Part shown: in pieces, positions 16,786-25,008 of the stretch
How the letters are laid out: every line of letters starts with the position of its first letter
Position numbering within the stretch: position 1 is the first letter of the stretch
DNA from: an uncultured bacterium
Lineage (GTDB): Bacteria > Patescibacteriota > Saccharimonadia > Saccharimonadales > Saccharimonadaceae
Direction: 5' to 3'
Assembly: GCA_902761145.1 (NCBI GenBank)
Contig: CACWJA010000002.1
Span: forward strand, 62,001 to 126,000
DNA length: 64,000 nt
Program-made: the position numbers and the translations under genes
Notes under the pieces: generated by a model
Databases searched by the model: none
Told to the model about the DNA's origin: nothing
What the model saw: only the letters and a program-made list of their open reading frames with translations

Positions 16786-18918
16786 TTATTGATCAATATG
16801 AACTAAATTTAATTGATGCGAATCGCCCTGAGTGTCGTGGACGATAAATTCTGCGTAATAATCCTTCGTATTGCTAAACTCGCCGTCATATATGTCCCCA
16901 AAATCGAAATCTAGACCCACTAGTTTCACTTTGTATGTATCGCCTTTCTCTACGTTCGCTTCTGTACCATAGAGCATATCATGACTCTCCATATTGTAAT
17001 CCAATTCGCCTGAATCATTATATAATTTATATGTTCCAGTGAATAGGTCAATAAATTTAATTTTATTTGGATCAAAGCTCATTTTGCTAGCCAGCCCAGT
17101 TTCATCATCTGAGTCTACACGAATGTCCTTGATCTGTCCTTCGCTATCGCCAGATCGCACTCTTATATGCATTTCATATTTTTTTGTTGAGAATCCCAAA
17201 AACGAATCGTCATTATATGCAAGGATCCCAAATGAGACATAATCGGCATAATCCGCTGTGCGTTCTTTTTCGGCCATCATTGACCACCCATACCCTATTT
17301 CGCCGTCAGCATCCGTAACTTCTACTACAAATTGAAGGTTGTACGACGTAGCACGTAGTTTGTCGCCGTCCAGCTCGACTTCAGAGCTACGATATACCGG
17401 CATGAATTTGTTTTCTCCAAGCTTACGGAAAATTATAATCTCCCCACTCTGATAATTATCTTTTAACTCGTCAGATAGTTCAATCTCAATAGCATTATTT
17501 GTATCTTTGTCTTTTGGGAGGTCGTTGTATACTTTTCGTGTTACCTTGCGGTCGCCCGTGACGAAGTTTTTATACTTAGTGAGAAAGTCGTAATATTTTT
17601 CAGAAAAAACCACTTCTTTGTATCTCGATAGCATTTGCTCTGCGGCTTGCTTATTATAATTTAGAAAATAGACGGAAAGACCATTTGTGTTATCTATATT
17701 GCTACGGCTGTATTTTACAGTATTTTTCAAGCTTTGTTCTATTTTGCTAACTTCGTCGCTATGGGTATTTTTTAGACTTTGGCATAGGTCCATCAAATCC
17801 ACCAGATCGTACGATTCGCTATCTCTGCCAGAATAGCCGTAGACCTTGTCTCTGGTCATAGTACGAGAGTATTGAGAGAATGTCTGGCTGGTTATTTCGT
17901 CTTTTACTGTGGAGAATAATGAGTCTACAGAGTCGATCAGCGGATCGATCTCTTTTAGATCTATTAATGCCATGGACAGATCTACATCGTACCAATAATC
18001 ATCATATGATGATATGTACTGATCTATGACACTTTTAGCCAACTCTTCTGAAGTTTGGACTTTACTATTCTTGCCTAGATTATCAAGAAAGCTATAATTC
18101 CATCCATCTCCTGGTTCAACTTCTTCTGATGCAATCATGTAATTACTATAACTACTAAGAATTTTGGCCACCTCCATGCTCCCCATCAAACAGGCGTCAA
18201 ACCCGATAAAATCGAACTTCTTGCCACTACCTATTAATGATGTTTTTGATAGTGCATCAGCCAGCGAAGTCATCTTCATCGGTGTGCCTGAAAGCGAATT
18301 TTCGTCTACACCATATCCAAATATTGGCCCACCACCATGATCCCAAAGTATTAGATCATAATAATCTGCTGGGTATTTATCGTAAGCGTAGTTTATGAAA
18401 TTGGTTAGATTGTCCGGATTGGTCATCAAGCTTTTTTCATATGATTGTATTTTGTTAATATTGCCGTCAACTATTTCGAAAATTGCATTTTCTTCTGGAC
18501 TAACTTCATCGAGCGCCCATTTTTTGGTACCGCCAGTGTAGATGAGTAATTTTGTATGCTCCGGATCGAAGTTTGCTTCCGTCATTTCCGTAATATCTAG
18601 ACTGGCTGCTGCCGACTGACTCTCTAGATCTGAACCGATCATATAGACCATAATCGTGCGGTCTTTGCCTGCACTATTGAGACCGATCGCGACGGCCATT
18701 ACTACAGCAATTATTAGTGCAAGAGGAGCACAAATGGCAAGCCATAGCTTACTTTTATTCTTGTTAGGCTTGGTTTGAGTATTATTTGTAGGTGCTTGCG
18801 GTGGCGGTGACACTTGTTGCACCTGTGGTGTTTGCGGTGCCCCACAGTTGGTACAGAAATTTTGCCCAATTTGTATATTAGTTCCACAGCGTACGCAATA
18901 TTTTTGTTGGTCGTTCAT
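16786..18918 (-). CDS. Membrane-anchored clostripain-family (C11) cysteine protease with zinc ribbon
   Basis: 710 residues. N-terminal zinc ribbon (Cys 8, 11, 22, 25), a Pro/Thr/Gln linker, a transmembrane helix (about 57-80), then a peptidase C11 domain. RTIMVYMIGSDLES (87-100) opens the fold, H194 lies in LWDHGGGP, and C243 in GFDACLMGSMEV is the expected nucleophile. The C-terminal 280 residues form an additional beta-rich domain. The active site should face outside. Cleavage of host or self surface proteins at Arg/Lys is typical of the family but not shown here. Start ATG 18918 lies 7 nt after the extended -10 TGTTATAAT, with no Shine-Dalgarno sequence. Confidence 0.88.
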   Translation of the reverse strand: MNDQQKYCVRCGTNIQIGQNFCTNCGAPQTPQVQQVSPPPQAPTNNTQTKPNKNKSKLWLAICAPLALIIAVVMAVAIGLNSAGKDRTIMVYMIGSDLESQSAAASLDITEMTEANFDPEHTKLLIYTGGTKKWALDEVSPEENAIFEIVDGNINKIQSYEKSLMTNPDNLTNFINYAYDKYPADYYDLILWDHGGGPIFGYGVDENSLSGTPMKMTSLADALSKTSLIGSGKKFDFIGFDACLMGSMEVAKILSSYSNYMIASEEVEPGDGWNYSFLDNLGKNSKVQTSEELAKSVIDQYISSYDDYWYDVDLSMALIDLKEIDPLIDSVDSLFSTVKDEITSQTFSQYSRTMTRDKVYGYSGRDSESYDLVDLMDLCQSLKNTHSDEVSKIEQSLKNTVKYSRSNIDNTNGLSVYFLNYNKQAAEQMLSRYKEVVFSEKYYDFLTKYKNFVTGDRKVTRKVYNDLPKDKDTNNAIEIELSDELKDNYQSGEIIIFRKLGENKFMPVYRSSEVELDGDKLRATSYNLQFVVEVTDADGEIGYGWSMMAEKERTADYADYVSFGILAYNDDSFLGFSTKKYEMHIRVRSGDSEGQIKDIRVDSDDETGLASKMSFDPNKIKFIDLFTGTYKLYNDSGELDYNMESHDMLYGTEANVEKGDTYKVKLVGLDFDFGDIYDGEFSNTKDYYAEFIVHDTQGDSHQLNLVHIDQ

Positions 18919-18999
18919 TGGGCTTATTATAACATAAGTTTTTTTTATTATGCTTGTTTTTAAAAATATATTTTCACAAAAATATGCTATAATTTTTAC

Positions 19000-19566
19000 A
19001 TGAAATTGGATTTTAGCTCATTCGGAACACCAGAGATGATAATTATGGCAGCTGCTGGACTAGCACTTATTTTCTTTGGATATCGTATAAAGAAAGTGGC
19101 TTTTTTTATTATATGGTTTATTCTTGGGTATAATTTGGCCGTTTTCTTGATGCCGACCATTACACGTATATCGCCGGAAGTTGTCGCGAGCGATCTTTTT
19201 CAGACTTTAATACCGATTGCCGGTGGGCTGCTTTTGGCCTTGCTTGGTTTTTCTATCGAGAAACTGTGCGTGGGCGGGATTTGCTTTGCGCTTACAATGG
19301 TGATCACGATACAGTATTTTGGCACTGATATGCAGACCTTGGCAATAGGCGGGATCATTGGCGTAATAGCGGCTGGGGCTGCGGTAATGCTGATGAAGCC
19401 TGCCACTATTATAGCTACTTCGGTAGCGGGAGCATATGCCTTAACAATAGCTATATTAGCACTAATTCCGGGCATCAGCAGGGAAACATACTATTTCATT
19501 ATCCTGGGTGGGGCCGCAGTGATAGGATCGGTATTTCAGTTTCTCACTACGAAACGTGTTTCTTAA
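19000..19566 (+). CDS. Polytopic membrane protein, 188 aa
   Basis: About six to seven transmembrane helices with short loops, resembling the DUF4203/TM7S3-TMEM198-like fold in helix spacing. Family assignment is tentative. ATG 19000 sits 6 nt after TGCTATAAT (18985-18993) with no Shine-Dalgarno sequence, a clear leaderless candidate. Divergent from the C11 protease gene, with 81 nt between starts. A bidirectional terminator separates it from rplL. Confidence 0.7.
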   Translation: MKLDFSSFGTPEMIIMAAAGLALIFFGYRIKKVAFFIIWFILGYNLAVFLMPTITRISPEVVASDLFQTLIPIAGGLLLALLGFSIEKLCVGGICFALTMVITIQYFGTDMQTLAIGGIIGVIAAGAAVMLMKPATIIATSVAGAYALTIAILALIPGISRETYYFIILGGAAVIGSVFQFLTTKRVS

Positions 19567-19571
19567 AACCC

Positions 19572-19600
19572 AAAAATCACCCTTCATCGGGGTGATTTTT
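19572..19600. terminator. Bidirectional terminator between the 188-aa gene and rplL
   Basis: AAAATCACCC-TTCATC-GGGGTGATTTTT, near-perfect stem with A and T flanks. Confidence 0.9.
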
Positions 19601-19624
19601 GCAACGAATTAGCTAACCTTATGA

Positions 19625-19999
19625 TTATGCGAGCTCTACGGTAGCACCAGCTTCTTCGAGAGCTTTTTTCATTGCTTCGGCATCCGCCTTGGCAACTTTT
19701 TCTTTTACAGTAGCGGGAGCACCATCTACTATAGCCTTAGCTTCGCCAAGACCTAGCCCGGTAGCTTCCTTTACAGCCTTGATGACTGCAATCTTCTGTG
19801 AACCAGCATCCTTCAAGACAACGTCGTATTCCGACTTGCCTTCATCGGCGCCAGCGTCAGCACCACCAGCCGCTACAGCTGCTACAGCTGCTACCGGCTC
19901 GATGCCATACTCGTCTTTGAGAAAAGTTTTGAGTTCGTTAACTTCGAGCACGGTCATATTGACTAGCTCTTCAGCCAACTTCTTAATGTCAGTAGCCAT
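19625..19999 (-). CDS. rplL: 50S ribosomal protein L7/L12
   Basis: 124 residues. N-terminal dimerisation helices ([20 protein letters not shown]), an Ala/Gly-rich hinge (about 37-52), and a C-terminal factor-binding domain ([19 protein letters not shown], then [20 protein letters not shown]). It forms the stalk that recruits translation factors. It follows rplJ on the minus strand after 114 nt. Start ATG 19999 follows AAAGGAT. Confidence 0.97.
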   Translation of the reverse strand: MATDIKKLAEELVNMTVLEVNELKTFLKDEYGIEPVAAVAAVAAGGADAGADEGKSEYDVVLKDAGSQKIAVIKAVKEATGLGLGEAKAIVDGAPATVKEKVAKADAEAMKKALEEAGATVELA

Positions 20000-20113
20000 A
20001 TTTTATCCTTTCAAGGCTTAGGAGGAGGACACATGTCCATTCCTAAGTTTCCTTTTGATTATGATTCTGAAAACAGGTACATACCATGATTTTCAAAATT
20101 GATTATTAATTTA

Positions 20114-20719
20114 TTAGTTAGTTGCTTCTTCCTTAGCTTCTTTTTCAGCTTCTTCCTTTGCAGGTTCTTCGGCTGGGGCTTCCTCAGCTTTTGACTCTTC
20201 AGGTTTTTCTTCGGCCGACTTGGTCTCTACGGTCTCTGGCTTATTTTCAAGCCCAGAAACTATACCGTTGATGCCAGACAAAAGTGTATCCACCACTTGA
20301 GCGATAAGTTCGTTCTTGGTAGGAAGAGAGCCAAGCGTTGTGACTTCTTCTTTGGATAGTGCAGTGCCTTCGCCATTGAAACCACCTATGAGTTCCATTT
20401 TGGCGTGGGTTTTTGCAAATTTTGTGAGAACTTTTGCCGCATCGAAGTCCTCATCAGTGCCAAGTGCATAGAGCAATTGCCCAGTGAGACCGGAAGCATC
20501 AGTGTCTTTGTAGGCGGCGATTTCTTTCATCGCTACTTTTACTAAGCGGTTTTTTACAACCTTGATCTTGATGTTTGCTTCACGCGCCATCTTGCGAAGC
20601 TCTTGCAGCTCTGCCACAGTGAGGCCTTCGTATTTGGCATATACTACCATTTTGGAGTCCGATAGAAGCTCGGTAAGTTCAGCAACCAATGTAGTCTTTT
20701 TATCTTTTGAAATTGCCAT
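20114..20719 (-). CDS. rplJ: 50S ribosomal protein L10
   Basis: 201 residues: a normal L10 core (MVVYAKYEGLTVAELQELRK near the N-terminus, then a conserved IKVVKNRLVKVAMKE) plus a Glu/Lys/Ala-rich tail (about 165-201). It anchors L7/L12 dimers to the ribosome. The leader holds an L10-leader-like structure (20795-20855), the usual autoregulation site. The rplJ-rplL pair is on the strand opposite to rplK and rplA, so the classic cluster is broken and inverted here. Confidence 0.96.
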   Translation of the reverse strand: MAISKDKKTTLVAELTELLSDSKMVVYAKYEGLTVAELQELRKMAREANIKIKVVKNRLVKVAMKEIAAYKDTDASGLTGQLLYALGTDEDFDAAKVLTKFAKTHAKMELIGGFNGEGTALSKEEVTTLGSLPTKNELIAQVVDTLLSGINGIVSGLENKPETVETKSAEEKPEESKAEEAPAEEPAKEEAEKEAKEEATN

Positions 20720-20794
20720 AAAAAGTTCCTTTGGTTATATTAATATTTGGTTAGCTAATTGTTAATGATGCGTCACCAAACACAACTTGTAAGA

Positions 20795-20855
20795 AATATT
20801 CCTCGGTGGCATTATTAAATACTCATACTAGTATCGCCACTGTCTTTGGTAACTG
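20795..20855 (-). promoter_or_regulatory. Ribosomal protein L10 leader (L10 autoregulatory RNA)
   Basis: On the minus strand the rplJ leader contains ACCAAAGACAG-TGGC, an internal hairpin (ATACTAGTAT-GAGTATTTAAT), then GCCA-CCGAGGAA. This matches the conserved layout of the bacterial L10 leader, in which GACAG and CCGAGG flank paired arms and form the L10-L12 binding site. Covariance was not tested. Confidence 0.75.
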
Positions 20856-20923
20856 TTTTAATGATATCATACTTTAGCCTAAAATTCAAGGTTTAAAACG
20901 CGTGGAAATGAATATCTCCAGGT

Positions 20924-20950
20924 AAAAGCCCCAGTCAAGGACTGGGGCTT
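20924..20950 (-). terminator. Terminator of small membrane-protein operon
   Basis: AAGCCCCAGTC-CTT-GACTGGGGCTTTT read on the minus strand: a perfect 11-bp stem. Confidence 0.88.
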
Positions 20951-20962
20951 AAGGGGAGTGGT

Positions 20963-21244
20963 TCAGATAAAAACTTGAATAAGGGCGATGACTGCGCCGG
21001 TGAGCACGGCAACAATTGCCAGGATAAGCAATATGTTGGCGGCGCGTTCCTGAGACATGGTATACATGAGTGTCACTATGATCAGTAACGCAAACCCAAC
21101 CACGAACAGCGCGTCTGACAAAAGTTCCAACGCCGGTGTTAGCATGATCATACCCAGCAGCAAATTCCTAACGTGATTGCAGAACATGCCGCCAGCAACT
21201 GCAGCTATTATTACTAGATTAAAATTCTTGTATTTTTGGGTCAT
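20963..21244 (-). CDS. Small membrane protein, 93 aa
   Basis: ATG 21244 follows a textbook AAGGAGGTGATC. Three hydrophobic segments (about 9-27, 44-62 and 69-91) fill most of the protein; the start is basic (MTQKYKNF). No family recognised. Probably the last gene of a short minus-strand unit from the promoter at 21532-21560, ended by the strong hairpin at 20924. Part of the accessory small-gene set around the ribosomal genes. Confidence 0.7.
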   Translation of the reverse strand: MTQKYKNFNLVIIAAVAGGMFCNHVRNLLLGMIMLTPALELLSDALFVVGFALLIIVTLMYTMSQERAANILLILAIVAVLTGAVIALIQVFI

Positions 21245-21314
21245 TTGATCACCTCCTTAATTAGATACAGCTCCAATAACCAAGATTATTCCAATAATTT
21301 GATGCCTGCTATCA

Positions 21315-21506
21315 CTACATAGTCAACCATGAATTCTCTCTTGCCTTCCACCCTCGCAAGATCAGAGATTTTCTTAATTGTCTCTTTTGCATCCGCAAGC
21401 TCACAATCGCTGATTTTTTATCTGTATAATAAAAAAATGAGCCGGTAAACTCACCCACGCTACAGCTGGAACGGTAAAAGTAACTAACAAGATATGTATA
21501 CACCAC
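21315..21506 (-). CDS. Possible small basic protein, 63 aa
   Basis: A GTG start near 21506 lies 9 nt after AAGGGGG and about 25 nt after a -10 box. The peptide is aromatic and Cys-containing at the start and basic at the end (MQKRQLRKSLILRGWK). A competing GTG frame nearby stops after 10 codons. Support is the promoter and ribosome site only, so this is tentative; the stretch 21245-21530 may otherwise be a leader. Confidence 0.35.
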   Translation of the reverse strand: MVYTYLVSYFYRSSCSVGEFTGSFFYYTDKKSAIVSLRMQKRQLRKSLILRGWKARENSWLTM

Positions 21507-21531
21507 AAATGTGCACCCCCTTTCTTCTTTG

Positions 21532-21560
21532 ATTATACCACATCTTGCTAAAAAACGCAA
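21532..21560 (-). promoter_or_regulatory. Minus-strand promoter of small membrane-protein unit
   Basis: TTGCGT, 17-nt spacer, TATAAT (complement of 21532-21537), with TGG before the -10. It is back to back with a plus-strand extended -10 (TGGTATAAT, 21578-21586). Confidence 0.7.
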
Positions 21561-21628
21561 GATTAGATTGATACTTGTGGTATAATTATAAGAGGCTTAT
21601 TGTGCGCAATTATATTGGAGGTGGTAGT

Positions 21629-21769
21629 ATGGGAATAATATTAGGATGGGGTGCCTTCGGACTTGCAGCACTCAGACTTGTGTCTATAGTAGTTCATGCT
21701 ATCTATAGCGCAACGGCGAAAGGTGGCACCTTGGCAGACTCAGGCAATGACAAAACTTTACTAGAGTGA
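21629..21769 (+). CDS. Small membrane peptide, 46 aa
   Basis: ATG 21629 follows TTGGAGGTGGTAGT, so I prefer it to the longer frame opened at 21575, which would start inside the promoter. One transmembrane helix (about 5-26, Gly/Ala/Leu-rich) and a polar tail ending in NDKTLLE. No family recognised. It has its own extended -10 promoter and a hairpin terminator. Its size and layout could fit a bacteriocin-like or toxin-like peptide, but nothing shows that. Confidence 0.55.
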   Translation: MGIILGWGAFGLAALRLVSIVVHAIYSATAKGGTLADSGNDKTLLE

Positions 21770-21806
21770 ATTCCTTACTGTTTTAGCGCACAAAAGGCAA
21801 TTACTT

Positions 21807-21836
21807 CGCCTCCATATGTATATGGGGGCATATTTT
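21807..21836 (+). terminator. Terminator of 46-aa gene
   Basis: GCCTCCATAT-GTA-TATGGGGGC stem (one bulge), then ATATTTT. Confidence 0.65.
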
Positions 21837-21853
21837 GTGATAAAATATTAAAC

Positions 21854-23017
21854 ATGGAAGATTTCGATTTTTTGGGTGATGGGGAGGTGTATTTAGATGG
21901 GGCGTGTCAGAGCTTAAGACCACGACCAGTGATAGACGCTATAAATAGTTATTATACCGAGCATAATTCTTGCGGCGAACGCGTAAAATATAAATGGGGC
22001 GTAAAGACCGATGAAACAGTGGAGGAAACGCGCGAATTGGTACTGAAATTCATAAAGCTGCCGTCCAGAAAATATACAGTTTCTTTCACCTTGAATACCA
22101 CCTATGGGATCAACTTGATCCTAAATCAGCTAGATACAAAGTACTTTGACAAAGTTGTAACCAGTGAAATAGAGCATAATTCGCCGTTTCTTGCGACTAT
22201 GGCTTTTAGCCAGCGCACTGGACTGCTCCGTGAAGTAATCAAACGCAACGATGATGGTTCTATTGACATAAAAAACCACGATTTTACACGGGCGGTGGTA
22301 GTGGTTAATTGTGCTAGTAATTTTGATGGGCGAAAACTGTTAAATATTAAAGAAGTCGTAAAAGCAGTGCATAAGGCTGGCGGGTTAATAATTATTGATG
22401 CGGCACAGGCTATGGCGCACTCAGCAGATATCGTACGCGGTATAGAAGCTGATGCAATATGTTTTTCGGCGCACAAAATGTACGCGCCATCACTAGGCGT
22501 AATAGTATGGCATAATGATTTGTTAGAGAAACTAACCGATGGCTTTTTAGGTGGCGGCATGGTAGATGACGTCGAAAAGGATAGTTATATACTATCGGCT
22601 AGCAATAAGGAACATCGGCACACTAGGTTTGAATCTGGGCTGCAGGCTTGGGGCGAGATAGCGGGACTAGGCGCAGCAATAAAATGGCTAGACAAAGTCT
22701 CCAAAAAAGATTGGCGAGCTCTCGAAGAGAATGCTCAGGAATTGTACGATTTTTTGAAGGGATCAGATAAGGTGCTTTTAGTAAATAGTGCCCCAAATAC
22801 GACTATGACTTTTTACATAGACGGATTTGACTCGCATCTACTCGGTAACGCCTTGAGCAGAGAAGACATTATGGCGCGTACTGGGTATTTCTGCGTACAC
22901 TACTATTTGGATCATGTACTAGGGCTGCCACCACTGATGAGGTTCTCTTTGGGCCTTCATAATAGACCTGGAGATATCACAAAAGTCAAAAAGATAATGG
23001 AAAAAATTATATATTAG
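21854..23017 (+). CDS. Class V aminotransferase, cysteine desulfurase-like (SufS/Csd type)
   Basis: 387 residues. YLDGACQSLRPRPVI opens the fold; ITIDAAQ-type HxxxxIIIDAAQAMAH and CFSAHKMYAPSLGV carry the PLP-binding Asp and Lys; ARTGYFCVHYYL near the C-terminus places a Cys where SufS-type desulfurases have the sulfur-accepting Cys. The expected reaction is cysteine to alanine plus enzyme persulfide, for Fe-S clusters or tRNA thiolation. No sufBCD or thiI neighbours are visible. ATG 21854 lies 7 nt after TGATAAAAT with no Shine-Dalgarno sequence. The DsbA-like gene follows after 18 nt with its own -10. Confidence 0.85.
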   Translation: MEDFDFLGDGEVYLDGACQSLRPRPVIDAINSYYTEHNSCGERVKYKWGVKTDETVEETRELVLKFIKLPSRKYTVSFTLNTTYGINLILNQLDTKYFDKVVTSEIEHNSPFLATMAFSQRTGLLREVIKRNDDGSIDIKNHDFTRAVVVVNCASNFDGRKLLNIKEVVKAVHKAGGLIIIDAAQAMAHSADIVRGIEADAICFSAHKMYAPSLGVIVWHNDLLEKLTDGFLGGGMVDDVEKDSYILSASNKEHRHTRFESGLQAWGEIAGLGAAIKWLDKVSKKDWRALEENAQELYDFLKGSDKVLLVNSAPNTTMTFYIDGFDSHLLGNALSREDIMARTGYFCVHYYLDHVLGLPPLMRFSLGLHNRPGDITKVKKIMEKIIY

Positions 23018-23035
23018 TGGTAAAATATATACATT

Positions 23036-24088
23036 ATGGTGTGTGTAGCTGCTTTTATTATTTTGGCACTTATCGGTGTGTTTGTGGCCATTATTTCTAT
23101 TTTTAAACCAAAAGTCGGTAAGGCCTATTGGAAGATGTTTAAAAAGGCTTGGGGGTGTTTATGGAAAAAAGTACGCCTGCAGAAATGCGAAACTGGATTT
23201 AAGGACGATGTGAAAAACACTTTGCTAAGCCGAGTAATCGTCAAACACCCTAAGTGGGTAAAGCCACTGTCTATTGTAATAGAAGCGATATCAGTGCTGA
23301 TAGTGATAGTTGCCGTGTGGGCTATACTTACTGCCATAAAATCTTTGTTGGCACTATGGGCGCTGGGGAGCTGCAACGTAACAAAGCCTTCGGCATGCTC
23401 GCTCGGAGCCGAAGTGTGTTCGATAGATGAAAGCGAACCAAGCAACGTATTTGAAGCGACAGGGCGATGGTTCACAGAGTGGGGCGAGATATTTGAGGCA
23501 ATCCCAGATAAATTCCGTACTTATGATGCAAATGACTACGACCTTAATTATGTAAAAGTAGAGGAATCCGCAGAGGATAAGCCTGTCGCCGTAGATATAT
23601 TTGATCCAGGTTGTTCTGTATGTATGATATCTTATCGAAATCAGAAATCGGCTGGTTTCTTTGATAAGTACAATGTGCGTCTGGTGCCATTTGCTATACA
23701 GGATGCAGATAATAGATATAAATTCAAGAATTCGGAGATAATTGTACGATACATGTTTGCCGCAGAAGAAGTGAAGACAGGTGCAGCGGTTAATATCTTA
23801 GACCACATTTTTACCGGCAAGAATAGCGAGGATATATCGTACCAGAATAAGTTTAATGATGATTATTCTTCGGAACAAGCTACTGCTAAGCTTGAACAAT
23901 GGTTGTTAGACTACGGTCTTAGCAAAAAAGACGTAGCCACAGTACGCGAAATGGCTAACTCGCAGGAAGTTACAGACAAAATGAACAACAACCGTATGAT
24001 AGTAGAAGATCAGCTGCGTATAAAAGGCATCCCTACCATGCTATATGATGGAAAAAGACATACTGGGCTCTATAAAGCTAATACGTAG
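23036..24088 (+). CDS. Membrane protein with DsbA/thioredoxin-like outer domain
   Basis: 350 residues. N-terminal helix (2-24), a cytoplasmic-looking Lys-rich loop, a second helix (about 80-110), a Cys-rich linker (SCNVTKPSACSLGAEVC), then a thioredoxin-like domain. VAVDIFDPGCSVC provides a CxxC (CSVC) redox pair and KGIPTMLYDGKRH the cis-proline loop typical of DsbA-like folds. Likely forms or reshuffles disulfides in secreted proteins, which fits the Cys-containing exported proteins in this window. ATG 23036 follows TGGTAAAAT by 9 nt. Confidence 0.8.
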   Translation: MVCVAAFIILALIGVFVAIISIFKPKVGKAYWKMFKKAWGCLWKKVRLQKCETGFKDDVKNTLLSRVIVKHPKWVKPLSIVIEAISVLIVIVAVWAILTAIKSLLALWALGSCNVTKPSACSLGAEVCSIDESEPSNVFEATGRWFTEWGEIFEAIPDKFRTYDANDYDLNYVKVEESAEDKPVAVDIFDPGCSVCMISYRNQKSAGFFDKYNVRLVPFAIQDADNRYKFKNSEIIVRYMFAAEEVKTGAAVNILDHIFTGKNSEDISYQNKFNDDYSSEQATAKLEQWLLDYGLSKKDVATVREMANSQEVTDKMNNNRMIVEDQLRIKGIPTMLYDGKRHTGLYKANT

Positions 24089-24225
24089 TTGGTTTATGTA
24101 ATATTTACAACGTTTTGCGTGCGACCGATGTTTATTTGGTGGAAAACTTTCTTAGAAAGTGCTTGACTTTGCTGCGTCGATGATATATTATAATAGTAAT
24201 ATTGTAATATAGACAGGATGCGAGG

Positions 24226-24744
24226 ATGTCTGAGATACCAGAAAAACAAATAAAGAGATTGCGGGGGTTGCTTAGCGAAGCTGAGACAAACTTATCTGCT
24301 GCTAAAGAGCTGCTTGTTTCCATACTTGGTGACGGTGATACTATCACGGCGCCTAGGGAGACTATTGTTTCTGCTCCAGAAGGCAAAATTATTGAGGGTA
24401 TATTTGATGGTCAAATAATGATTGGACCTGATGGCAAGAATTACCCAGTGCCGGCAAACTATGCTTCTAAGTCGAAGCTTGTGGAGGGCGATATTATGAA
24501 ACTTACCATTACCGAAGATGGAAAGTTCTTATACAAGCAAATTGGCCCAGTGGAACGTAAGACGGTGATAGGTACGCTCGTACATCATGATGATAAGTAT
24601 TTTGTAGAAGTGTCCGGTAAAGAATACCAGATACTGTATGCTTCTGTAACTTTTTTCCATCTACGTGATGGAGCTCAAGTTTCTGTGGTAATACCTGCGA
24701 AGAATGAAGAGGCTACGTGGGCAGCAGTCGAAGCCGCTCTATAA
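24226..24744 (+). CDS. Conserved-looking hypothetical protein, 172 aa
   Basis: An N-terminal coiled coil (PEKQIKRLRGLLSEAETNL, about 5-35) is followed by beta-rich segments: IIEGIFDGQIMIGPDGKNYP, LVEGDIMKLTI, and RKTVIGTLVHHDDKYFVEV. The last resembles an OB- or barrel-type RNA-binding region, but I do not recognise the family. Start ATG 24226 has a weak GAGG upstream; a TATAAT lies at 24189-24194 with a distant TTGACT (20-nt spacing). A terminator follows. Confidence 0.65.
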   Translation: MSEIPEKQIKRLRGLLSEAETNLSAAKELLVSILGDGDTITAPRETIVSAPEGKIIEGIFDGQIMIGPDGKNYPVPANYASKSKLVEGDIMKLTITEDGKFLYKQIGPVERKTVIGTLVHHDDKYFVEVSGKEYQILYASVTFFHLRDGAQVSVVIPAKNEEATWAAVEAAL

Positions 24745-24752
24745 TTTATGCT

Positions 24753-24778
24753 AAAATCCGCCATCTTGGCGGTTTTTT
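24753..24778 (+). terminator. Terminator of 172-aa gene
   Basis: AATCCGCC-ATCTT-GGCGGTTTTTT. Confidence 0.88.
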
Positions 24779-24784
24779 GTGATT

Positions 24785-24991
24785 CGCTCTATTGATAATA
24801 GCGCTTCGCACAAAGAAACCACCAATCTGACGCATTTTATCTATAAATTATCATCACATAGTAGATTCAATGCGTATGAAAATATTCTTGCATGGTTTAC
24901 CGTTTTTCGGGCTTTGCTCTATATATAATAGCGCTTTAGCCCGAGAAAACAATAATCTGCGGGATTTTTCTTACAAATTACTATACTACTA
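24785..24991 (+). repeat. Two diverged copies of an intergenic hairpin repeat (about 80 nt each)
   Basis: 24785-24864 and 24914-24991 share GCTCTAT-ATAATAGCGCTT, then AGAAA-CA--AATCTG, then ATTTT-CT-A-AAATTA and a final TAGTA. The second carries a CGGGCT/AGCCCG stem (24908-24913 with 24938-24943). They fill the gap before dnaX. No coding potential. Confidence 0.55.
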
Positions 24992-25008
24992 GGGTATAAT
25001 AGATATGT

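Noticed and set aside
21575-21769. 64-aa protein starting at 21575
   Set aside because: That start lies in the -10 box. The strong Shine-Dalgarno sequence points to ATG 21629 (46 aa).
24745-25008. tRNA or other known RNA gene in the hairpin-rich gap before dnaX
   Set aside because: No T-loop (GTTCGA-type) or CCA-adjacent acceptor pairing could be found.
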